From Alphaproteobacteria bacterium (lineage in GTDB: Bacteria > Pseudomonadota > Alphaproteobacteria > Puniceispirillales > Puniceispirillaceae), in NCBI GenBank assembly GCA_011526395.1, contig WTHW01000104.1, positions 5,804-10,862 on the forward strand: a DNA stretch of 5,059 nt, written 5' to 3'. The notes below the pieces were generated by a model, which saw only the letters and a program-made list of their open reading frames with translations, was not told the DNA's origin and made no database searches. Every line of letters begins with the position of its first letter. Position 1 is the first letter of the stretch. A program made the position numbers and the translations under genes. Positions 1 to 4,791 of the stretch are shown here, in pieces.

Positions 1-50
1 CAGCTGAAACAACTGGCATGGTTGTGATTATGATATCGAACATAGAATGA
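1..50 (+). other. Possible 3' tail of an upstream gene (unidentified)
   Basis: Two reading frames could carry the end of an upstream gene. Frame 1 reads QLKQLAWL and stops at 25-27. Frame 3 reads AETTGMVVIMISNIE and stops with TGA at 48-50, four bases before the permease start. The close spacing of the second suggests an operon partner. In tungstate transporters the substrate-binding protein gene tupA often precedes tupB, but neither tail resembles a TupA C-terminus that I recognise. Identity and frame are undecided. Confidence 0.25.
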
Positions 51-54
51 GCCA

Positions 55-762
55 ATGAGTAGTGACAACCCCTTTATGATTGCGATTGATTTGATTGTCT
101 CTGGCGATCAAAATCTCTATGAGATCATAAGCTTGTCATTGCGTGTCAGCGGGCTGTCAGCGGTGCTGGCGCTTGTGATTGGGTTACCTCTTGGCGCCTT
201 GATTGCCACTAGCCGCTTTTATGGGCGCTCTGGGGTTATTATCTTTTTTAATGCGCTTTTGGGCCTGCCGCCTGTTGTTGTGGGGCTTTTCATCTATTTG
301 TTATTATCACGCAATGGGCTGTTGGGGTTTGCTGATTTACTCTATTCACCAAGCGCGATGGTGATTGCCCAATTCACGCTTGTCTGCCCTATCGCTGTGG
401 CGCTGACTATCCAGCTGTTAGAGGGGTTAAACCGCGAATATGATTTGTTCTTTACCTCGCTTCGCCTGACAAATGGGGCGCGCATTAAGGCCTTGTTGAT
501 TGATGGGCGTGCTGGCCTGATTACGATTATGCTAGCTTGTATGGGCCGCGCTTTATCAGAGGTGGGTGCGATTATTATTGTCGGCGGCAATATCAATCAT
601 CTAACGCGGATGATGACGACAGCGATTGCGCTTGAGACATCACGTGGCCAGCTTGCCCTTGCGATGGCGCTTGGCATTATCTTGCTGGTGATCGCATTGA
701 TTATCAATATTCTAAGCCAGTATCTGAAGCGTCATTTTGACAAGGAGCTGGGCTATGAGTGA
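55..762 (+). CDS. tupB: Tungstate-type ABC transporter permease TupB
   Basis: This is the inner-membrane permease subunit of an oxyanion ABC importer, expected to move tungstate (possibly molybdate) delivered by a periplasmic TupA-type protein. The product has 235 residues, a normal length for the family. By eye there are about five hydrophobic segments, near residues 30-52, 61-85, 100-122, 152-178 and 199-221. The cytoplasmic coupling loop lies around 130-150 (SLRLTNGARIKALL); the usual LP ending of the EAA loop is absent. The stretch RALSEVGAIIIVGGNI (165-180) followed by TRMMTTAIALETSRG (184-198) is the TupB/WtpB-like hallmark on which I base the name. ATG at 55 is the only sensible start; the ribosome site is weak (GAATGAG at 45-51). 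The last 8 bases overlap the ATPase gene, so the two are probably translationally coupled. ModB or another anion permease is the alternative. Substrate is inferred from family resemblance only. Confidence 0.85.
   Translation: MSSDNPFMIAIDLIVSGDQNLYEIISLSLRVSGLSAVLALVIGLPLGALIATSRFYGRSGVIIFFNALLGLPPVVVGLFIYLLLSRNGLLGFADLLYSPSAMVIAQFTLVCPIAVALTIQLLEGLNREYDLFFTSLRLTNGARIKALLIDGRAGLITIMLACMGRALSEVGAIIIVGGNINHLTRMMTTAIALETSRGQLALAMALGIILLVIALIINILSQYLKRHFDKELGYE
742..747 (+). promoter_or_regulatory. Ribosome binding site that fixes the ATPase start
   Basis: AAGGAG ends 7 bases before ATG 755, inside the end of the permease gene. It supports 755 as the start of the ATPase over the in-frame TTG at 737, which would add six residues (MTRSWA) that do not look like a family N-terminus. 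Confidence 0.75.
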
Positions 763-1423
763 GAGCTGTCTTGTTGCAGAGAATATCTCGCTGTTAAAGG
801 GAGAGCATCATCTGCTCGATGATGTATCCTTGCGCCTGAGGGCTGGGCAGATCACAAGTGTGATGGGGCATAATGGGGCAGGTAAAACCCTGTTATTATC
901 TGTGTTGCATGGGCTGGTGATACCTTCGGCTGGCAGGATTGAGACACCGGCTGGCAATACGCAAAAAATGATTTTTCAAACCCCTGTTTTAATGCGGCGC
1001 GGTGCCCATGCGCATTTTAGCTTTGCCAGCGGTATTTATGATAAGGATGAGATAGAATTCTGGTTTCACAAAGCCAATTTGATGCATCGTTATCAGACGG
1101 CCGCGCGACATTTATCATCTGGTGAGGCACAAAAGCTGGCTGTGATTTCTGCCCTTGCGACATCGCCTGATATTTTATTTGCTGATGAGCCAACTGCTAA
1201 TTTAGATGCTGATTCACGCACTGAGATTGAGGCTTTGCTGGTAAGTGCTAGAGATGCTGGCACATCTGTTATGCTGATTACCCACTCGCTCGCCCAAGCA
1301 AAGAGGTTGAGTGATCATCTTATCTATATGGATAAGGGCGCTATGTTAGATCATGAGACAGCAGAGGCCTTCTTTGCCGGAAAGCGGTCTAAGAAGGCAT
1401 CATTATTTCTTGAGAATCTTTAG
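755..1423 (+). CDS. tupC: Tungstate-type ABC transporter ATP-binding protein TupC
   Basis: This is the cytoplasmic ATPase subunit that would power the permease encoded just upstream. The 222 residues carry all nucleotide-binding-domain landmarks: Walker A GHNGAGKT (38-45, Lys44), Q-loop Gln75 in MIFQTP, ABC signature LSSGEAQ (120-126), Walker B ILFADE (140-145) with catalytic Glu145, D-loop NLD (149-151) and H-loop His177 in LITHS. The length is that of a minimal NBD without the C-terminal regulatory domain found in many ModC proteins, which favours the Tup branch over Mod. The start at ATG 755 is set by AAGGAG at 742-747 and overlaps the permease stop by 8 bases, so the pair is surely co-transcribed. 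The stop codon overlaps that of the convergent oxidoreductase by 4 bases. Assignment to tungstate depends on the neighbouring TupB; the ATPase alone would only say ABC importer. Confidence 0.85.
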   Translation: MSESCLVAENISLLKGEHHLLDDVSLRLRAGQITSVMGHNGAGKTLLLSVLHGLVIPSAGRIETPAGNTQKMIFQTPVLMRRGAHAHFSFASGIYDKDEIEFWFHKANLMHRYQTAARHLSSGEAQKLAVISALATSPDILFADEPTANLDADSRTEIEALLVSARDAGTSVMLITHSLAQAKRLSDHLIYMDKGAMLDHETAEAFFAGKRSKKASLFLENL

Positions 1424-2637
1424 CGGAGAGATTTTAACTCAAAGTCAGGATTTTCAATATCTGCTGGGGCAGGTGATGCGCCCTTCTCTAGGCAGATTTT
1501 GCCGATCATATAGGCTTGCGGGTCATTGATTGATTCAACAGCTACTAGCTTGCCTGATTTATAGCTCCAGACTGATAGGCCGCCTTCTCTTTTGCCGGCT
1601 CTTGTGGCTTGCATCACATCATCTGCGGGGGCTGGGACAAGACCAGCTGATTGCAATTTGCGATCATATTGGTCAGACCAAAACCATGGGGCTTCAATCT
1701 GTGGTAATTTTTCATCATTAAAGCGGCTGGCAAGATAATGACCGCCATATTGTGCATTATGGATAGATTCAATGCGCATATCACCGCGCCCCTCGGCAAG
1801 GACATTATCACCAATGGCATAAATATCAGCGTCATTTGTCTGGTAATGATAATCTGTCAGAAGGCCATTACCAATGGTAAGGCCTGCCTGTTCAGCAAGG
1901 CTTGTTTCTGGGATAACGCCAATACCCACAAGTAGCAGGTCGCATGATATCTCCTCGCCAGAGGCAAGCATCACGCCACTGATAGCGCCATCTGTTGTTA
2001 GAAGCTTATCAACACCCACATTTTGATGAATGATGACACCATTTTCCTGATGAAGCTGGTGATAGGCTTGTGAAATCTGAGGGCTGGCAACACGGGCAAG
2101 AAGGCGCGGCGCTGCCTCAATGACATGAACGTCTAGCCCTTGCTTTTTCAAGCTTGCCGCCGCTTCAAGGCCAATGTAACCACCGCCAATAACAATCGCT
2201 GTTTTGGCGCTTTTCATCGCCTTGCGAAGACCCTTTGCGTCAACGCCGTCGCGCAAGACAAATATATTTTGCGCATCCATCTCTGGCACAGGAAGGCGGC
2301 GCGGCACAGCGCCTAATGCCAAGATAAGCTTATCATAGGTAACAGAGGTACCATCAGATAGTGAAAGTGATTTGTCATCCCGGCTGATGCGTTCAACTGA
2401 AATGCCATCTTTTAAGGTGACTGATTGTTGTTCAAACCAATCATGATTGCGCAAATGGAAAGGCGCTTCATCATCACTGTCAGCACTAAGATAGGCTTTG
2501 GATAAAGGCGGTCTTTGTAATGGGATACCGGAAAGACGGTCGATGACTGTTATTTTATCCTGATTGCCTTGCTGGCGCATTTTTTCAACAAATGAAATGC
2601 CAGCGTGACTTGCGCCAATAACCACATAATTTGTCAT
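1420..2637 (-). CDS. FAD-dependent NAD(H) ferredoxin reductase (putidaredoxin reductase/BphA4 family)
   Basis: This flavoprotein is expected to pass electrons from NADH through FAD to a small ferredoxin or rubredoxin serving an oxygenase or P450; it is soluble, with no signal peptide or membrane segment. It has 405 residues, typical of the family. The N-terminal FAD Rossmann motif is VIGASHAG (6-13), followed by the family-typical RPPLSK (42-47). The second dinucleotide motif is VIGGGYIGLE (149-158); Glu174 at the end of the next strand (VHVIEAAPR) predicts NADH rather than NADPH. The second FAD contact is YAIGD (273-277). PWFWSDQYDRKLQ (317-329) begins the C-terminal reductase domain that separates this family from glutathione-reductase-like enzymes. 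The start ATG has a modest upstream CGGA. No ferredoxin, rubredoxin, P450 or ring-hydroxylating oxygenase gene is in view, so the electron acceptor is unknown. A rubredoxin reductase role is the main alternative. Confidence 0.85.
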   Translation of the reverse strand: MTNYVVIGASHAGISFVEKMRQQGNQDKITVIDRLSGIPLQRPPLSKAYLSADSDDEAPFHLRNHDWFEQQSVTLKDGISVERISRDDKSLSLSDGTSVTYDKLILALGAVPRRLPVPEMDAQNIFVLRDGVDAKGLRKAMKSAKTAIVIGGGYIGLEAAASLKKQGLDVHVIEAAPRLLARVASPQISQAYHQLHQENGVIIHQNVGVDKLLTTDGAISGVMLASGEEISCDLLLVGIGVIPETSLAEQAGLTIGNGLLTDYHYQTNDADIYAIGDNVLAEGRGDMRIESIHNAQYGGHYLASRFNDEKLPQIEAPWFWSDQYDRKLQSAGLVPAPADDVMQATRAGKREGGLSVWSYKSGKLVAVESINDPQAYMIGKICLEKGASPAPADIENPDFELKSLR

Positions 2638-2801
2638 AATATCCGTCTCTCTACACCAAATGAGGGTCAGTTTTTTTTAGCCATTTACCATTTTTAATTT
2701 GCAAAGGATATCAAAGAATTCATAAATGACGAATACAAAAAATATGCCGCAAAATAACAAAATGTGCGCATAAAAACATAGTCTGATTGGATGAGCTGAA
2801 A
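2638..2801. promoter_or_regulatory. Divergent intergenic region with a shared TTTGCAAA palindrome
   Basis: This AT-rich spacer lies between the divergent reductase and aldehyde dehydrogenase genes. It contains an 8-bp palindrome TTTGCAAA (2698-2705) that can act as a -35-like TTGCAA in both directions. Rightward, TTGCAA (2699-2704) is followed after 16 bases by CATAAA (2721-2726). Leftward, the same hexamer is followed after 17 bases by GCTAAA (complement of 2676-2681). Both -10 matches are moderate. A run of eight T at 2671-2678 is also present. These promoters are pattern matches only. Confidence 0.35.
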
Positions 2802-4250
2802 ATGACAATGCAAAGCTATTATCAAAATTATATCAATGGCCAATTTGTTGATGGCGGCGCAGGGCGCCTAGAGGTTGATGATCCATCAGATGGCAGCATC
2901 ATCGCCGAAGTAGCCCTTGCAGATAAAGCTGATATTGATAAGGCTGTGCAAGCGGCTAAATCATGCCACCAAGAAGGCAGTTTTGCAGGACTTCGCCCTG
3001 TTATTCGCGGCAGAATGGTGCGCGCTATGGGTGAGTATCTGCTTGAGCATTGTGCTGAGATTTCAGAGCTATTGTCACGCGAATCAGGCAAGCCTTATTG
3101 GGAAGCTGTGATTGAGATTGAAGGCGCGGCAAGATATTTTGAATATTATGGCAATCAGGCAGAAACGGTAGAGGGACGCTCTATTCCGCTTGGCTCTAGT
3201 TATTATGATTTCACCACCTATGAGCCGATTGGTGTTTCGGGACAAATTATCCCATGGAATTACCCTGTCGAGATGACAGCTAGAGGCATTGCCGCCGCGC
3301 TGGCAACGGGGAATGCTTGTGTTGTGAAGACACCTGAGCTTGACCCGTTGGCGGCCACTTATTTGGCAAAAGCTGGCGAGGCAGCTGGCCTGCCGAAAGG
3401 TGCATTGAATATCTTATGTGGTATGGGCGCTGAGGCTGGCTCTGCTTTGTCATCGCATCCAGATGTGAATCAAATTGTCTTCACTGGGTCTGTTGAGACA
3501 GGCATTCGTGTTGCCACAGCGGCGGCGCAAAATGTCGTGCCTTGTGTTCTTGAGCTTGGCGGCAAATCAGCGGCGATTGTGATGCCAGATGCTGATTTGA
3601 ATAATGTGATTGATTCGGTGCGTTGGGGTATCTTTTTTAATGCGGGGCAGGTTTGTTCTGCCATGTCGCGTATGATTGTGCATCGTGATGTTCATGATGA
3701 GATGATCTCACGCCTTGAAGGGCTTGCCACATCCTTATCTGTTGGCCCTGGTATTGAGCGCCGTGAATTTGGTGCCAATATGGGCGCGATGGTGTCAGAA
3801 AAACAACGTGATAGAGCGATTGGTTTGATTCAAGGCGCTGTGAGTGAGGGTGCAAGACTTATCACTGGCGGCCACAAATTAAACCGCCCAGGCTGGTTCT
3901 TGGAGCCAACAATCCTTGATGGTGTGACAACTGATATGACTATTGCCACTGAGGAAGTATTTGGTCCTGTCTTGTCTGTGTTGACCGCCAATGATGAAAA
4001 AGAGGCTGTCGAAATTGCGAATAGCACACCTTATGGATTGGTAAATGGCATTTTCACAAGCGATATTGATGCCGCAAATCGCGCGGCACGTGACTTGCGC
4101 TCTGGCCAAGTCTTTATCAATGAATGGTTTGCCGGCGGTGTTGAAACACCATTTGGTGGCTATGGTAAATCTGGCTATGGCCGCGAGAAAGGCCGTGAAG
4201 CGCTGTGGAATTACCTGCAGACCAAGAATATCGCAACAAGAATCGGCTAG
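2802..4250 (+). CDS. NAD-type aldehyde dehydrogenase (betaine aldehyde dehydrogenase-like superfamily member)
   Basis: This cytosolic enzyme oxidises an aldehyde to the carboxylic acid. The 482 residues cover the full ALDH fold. Visible landmarks are the oxyanion-hole Asn153 in PWNYP, Lys176 and Glu179 in VVKTPE (Glu at this point favours NAD over NADP), FTGS (227-230), the general base Glu251 in ELGGKS (251-256), the catalytic Cys285 in GQVCS, Glu385 in EEVFGP, and PFGGYGKSGYGRE (450-462) near the C-terminus. KTPE in place of the commoner KPSE/KPAE is a small variation. ATG 2802 is chosen because GGATGAG (2789-2795) sits 6 bases upstream. TTG 2787 (five residues longer) and ATG 2808 are alternatives. 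The stop codon abuts the stop of the convergent small membrane protein gene. Substrate cannot be read from sequence; the divergent ferredoxin reductase hints at an oxidative catabolic pathway but does not prove one. Confidence 0.9.
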   Translation: MTMQSYYQNYINGQFVDGGAGRLEVDDPSDGSIIAEVALADKADIDKAVQAAKSCHQEGSFAGLRPVIRGRMVRAMGEYLLEHCAEISELLSRESGKPYWEAVIEIEGAARYFEYYGNQAETVEGRSIPLGSSYYDFTTYEPIGVSGQIIPWNYPVEMTARGIAAALATGNACVVKTPELDPLAATYLAKAGEAAGLPKGALNILCGMGAEAGSALSSHPDVNQIVFTGSVETGIRVATAAAQNVVPCVLELGGKSAAIVMPDADLNNVIDSVRWGIFFNAGQVCSAMSRMIVHRDVHDEMISRLEGLATSLSVGPGIERREFGANMGAMVSEKQRDRAIGLIQGAVSEGARLITGGHKLNRPGWFLEPTILDGVTTDMTIATEEVFGPVLSVLTANDEKEAVEIANSTPYGLVNGIFTSDIDAANRAARDLRSGQVFINEWFAGGVETPFGGYGKSGYGREKGREALWNYLQTKNIATRIG

Positions 4251-4505
4251 TTACGATAATTTGATTGGCATCATCATGTGAGATTCACCCATCGGCAAGG
4301 CGGCGTAATTCGCCTTGTAATTCGATGAGTGCCAATCAATCACAAATATTGCGACAGCAATAAGCGTTGCCAGCAACGCATAATTGGCAATGCGCTTGCG
4401 CATGGGTGACCAATTTGATGCATTTACTTTATTCAGCAAAAACCAAATGACGCTGCCACTTAACAAAAAGGCAAAGCCACCAACTAGCACTGTATCTTGG
4501 AGCAT
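4251..4505 (-). CDS. Small two-helix membrane protein of unknown function
   Basis: I do not recognise this 84-residue protein. Two hydrophobic segments are clear, near residues 5-25 (VLVGGFAFLLSGSVIWFLL) and 39-58 (IANYALLATLIAVAIFVIDW), joined by a basic loop with Lys26, Arg36, Lys37 and Arg38. By the positive-inside rule the loop is cytoplasmic and both ends face the periplasm. The C-terminal tail (59-84) is polar and contains ESHMMMP, a His/Met cluster. Coding status is supported by the hydrophobic periodicity, a good upstream promoter (4583-4610) and the exact end-to-end fit with the convergent aldehyde dehydrogenase. The ribosome site is weak: AGGGA 11 bases, or GGA 6 bases, before the ATG. 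The gene is divergent from proteorhodopsin and shares its control region. A link to light use is inference only. Confidence 0.65.
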   Translation of the reverse strand: MLQDTVLVGGFAFLLSGSVIWFLLNKVNASNWSPMRKRIANYALLATLIAVAIFVIDWHSSNYKANYAALPMGESHMMMPIKLS

Positions 4506-4580
4506 TTTTTATCCGATCCCTGATGTCCATTTATGTGTCATTTCGACCATTTCAGCATAAACAGATTTCATCAGCTTTGA

Positions 4581-4629
4581 AAATTAGATTTTTTTAATCA
4601 ATAGATTCAATATGTTAAGTATCTAATTT
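4581..4629. repeat. 9-bp perfect inverted repeat with 31-bp spacer
   Basis: AAATTAGAT (4581-4589) and ATCTAATTT (4621-4629) are exact reverse complements separated by 31 bases. The left arm covers the predicted -10 of the minus-strand promoter and the spacer covers its -35. The arms could be paired operator half-sites. A terminator role is unlikely, because no gene ends nearby and the arms are AT-rich. Confidence 0.55.
4583..4610 (-). promoter_or_regulatory. Predicted sigma70-type promoter for the small membrane protein gene
   Basis: Read on the minus strand, TTGAAT (complement of 4605-4610) is followed after 16 bases by TCTAAT (complement of 4583-4588), matching the consensus at 4 of 6 and 5 of 6 positions. 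Transcription would start near 4575, leaving a leader of about 70 bases. The -10 element lies inside the left arm of the inverted repeat 4581-4629. Confidence 0.5.
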
Positions 4630-4655
4630 AGAAAAGTGCGACATTTTGGCATAAA
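4627..4655 (+). promoter_or_regulatory. Alternative upstream promoter for proteorhodopsin (weak)
   Basis: TTTAGA (4627-4632) and CATAAA (4650-4655) are spaced by 17 bases, each matching the sigma70 consensus at 4 of 6 positions. A start near 4662 would give a leader of about 130 bases that includes most of the pseudoknot-capable segment 4660-4710. It competes with the promoter proposed at 4661-4688. Confidence 0.25.
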
Positions 4656-4659
4656 GCAT

Positions 4660-4710
4660 ATTGCCTCTTGGCTCCAATGTGCTAGCTTAGTAGGCAATTG
4701 GGGGGAGCCA
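4660..4710 (+). repeat. Two interleaved 7-bp complementarities (possible H-type pseudoknot)
   Basis: ATTGCCT (4660-4666) is the exact reverse complement of AGGCAAT (4692-4698), and TGGCTCC (4669-4675) is the exact reverse complement of GGAGCCA (4704-4710). The second pair crosses the first, the topology of an H-type pseudoknot if the region is transcribed. The second stem uses bases 4708-4710, which also belong to the downstream hairpin, so the two folds are mutually exclusive. If transcription instead starts near 4695, the left arms are promoter DNA and this fold cannot form. Confidence 0.35.
4661..4688 (+). promoter_or_regulatory. Predicted alphaproteobacterial-type promoter for proteorhodopsin
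   Basis: TTGCCTC (4661-4667) and GCTAGCTT (4681-4688), 13 bases apart, resemble the -35 (TTGACGS) and -10 (GCTANAWC) elements described for Caulobacter housekeeping promoters, with spacing in the usual range. Transcription would begin near 4695, giving a leader of about 95 bases that starts right at the first stem of the downstream hairpin. Confidence 0.4.
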
Positions 4711-4746
4711 CCTGTCTGCCAACGCAGGCGCATAAGGTGGTCAATT
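4696..4746 (+). ncRNA. Structured hairpin in the proteorhodopsin mRNA leader
   Basis: CCACCT (4708-4713) pairs with AGGTGG (4735-4740). Stacked directly inside it, GTCTGC (4714-4719) pairs with GCAGGC (4724-4729), with one G-U pair and a CAAC loop (4720-4723). This gives 12 base pairs interrupted only by a 5-base bulge, GCATA (4730-4734), on the 3' side. AATTG (4696-4700) also pairs with CAATT (4742-4746) and closes the element across an internal loop with a G run on one side. No U tract follows, so it is not a Rho-independent terminator. I do not recognise a known riboswitch consensus. The role may be mRNA stability or ligand/protein sensing; both are inference. Confidence 0.6.
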
Positions 4747-4759
4747 AACGAAAGTAGGA

Positions 4760-4771
4760 CGTTCTAGAACG
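4760..4771. repeat. 12-bp perfect palindrome in the proteorhodopsin leader
   Basis: CGTTCTAGAACG equals its own reverse complement. As DNA it could be an operator for a dimeric regulator downstream of the transcription start. As RNA it could form a short hairpin or a kissing/dimer contact. The base that continues on each side (A at 4759, A at 4772) breaks the symmetry, so the palindrome ends exactly there. Confidence 0.7.
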
Positions 4772-4779
4772 ACGAGTTT

Positions 4780-4784
4780 GGGAG
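4780..4784 (+). promoter_or_regulatory. Ribosome binding site of proteorhodopsin
   Basis: GGGAG lies 7 bases before ATG 4792, near-ideal spacing, and is the clearest Shine-Dalgarno sequence among the complete gene starts here apart from the AAGGAG before the ATPase gene. It confirms the proteorhodopsin start. Confidence 0.75.
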
Positions 4785-4791
4785 TGTCCTT

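Larger units (their letters stand above)
4756..4790 (+). promoter_or_regulatory. Stem enclosing the proteorhodopsin ribosome binding site
   Basis: AGGAC (4756-4760) is complementary to GTCCT (4786-4790), which ends one base before the start codon. The stem encloses a 12-bp palindrome on the 5' side and the GGGAG ribosome site (4780-4784) on the 3' side. Formation of this stem would hold the initiation region in a loop and could tune translation. The stem is only 5 bp, so stability is uncertain. Confidence 0.45.

Noticed and set aside
737..754. TTG 737 as the start of the ATPase gene
   Set aside because: AAGGAG at 742-747 is ideally placed for ATG 755, and the added residues do not look like an ABC ATPase N-terminus.
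1530..1935. Open frames on the plus strand within the reductase gene, and similar frames inside the other genes
   Set aside because: They lack ribosome sites and recognisable domains, and they lie wholly inside well-supported genes on the other strand or frame.
2671..2678. Run of eight T as a terminator
   Set aside because: No GC-rich hairpin precedes it and no gene ends there on either strand; it is part of an AT-rich divergent promoter region.
2743..2771. Imperfect inverted repeat ATGCCGCA / TGCGCAT upstream of the aldehyde dehydrogenase
   Set aside because: It needs a one-base bulge and is short in AT-rich DNA; chance is a sufficient explanation.
2802..4250. Aldehyde dehydrogenase as a retinal dehydrogenase linked to proteorhodopsin
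   Set aside because: Nothing in the sequence indicates retinal as substrate, and the gene is separated from the rhodopsin by a convergent gene. Proximity alone is too weak.
4708..4740. Rho-independent terminator
   Set aside because: The hairpin is strong but is followed by TCAATTAACG instead of a T run, and it lies just upstream of a start codon.
4760..4771. LexA (SOS) box
   Set aside because: Alphaproteobacterial LexA sites are direct repeats of GTTC spaced by seven bases. Here the arrangement is an inverted GTTC/GAAC with two bases between, which does not fit.
4690..4791. Known riboswitch classes (TPP, cobalamin, glycine, SAM-II, SAH)
   Set aside because: The conserved core sequences of these classes that I can recall are not present. 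A covariance search would be needed to be certain.
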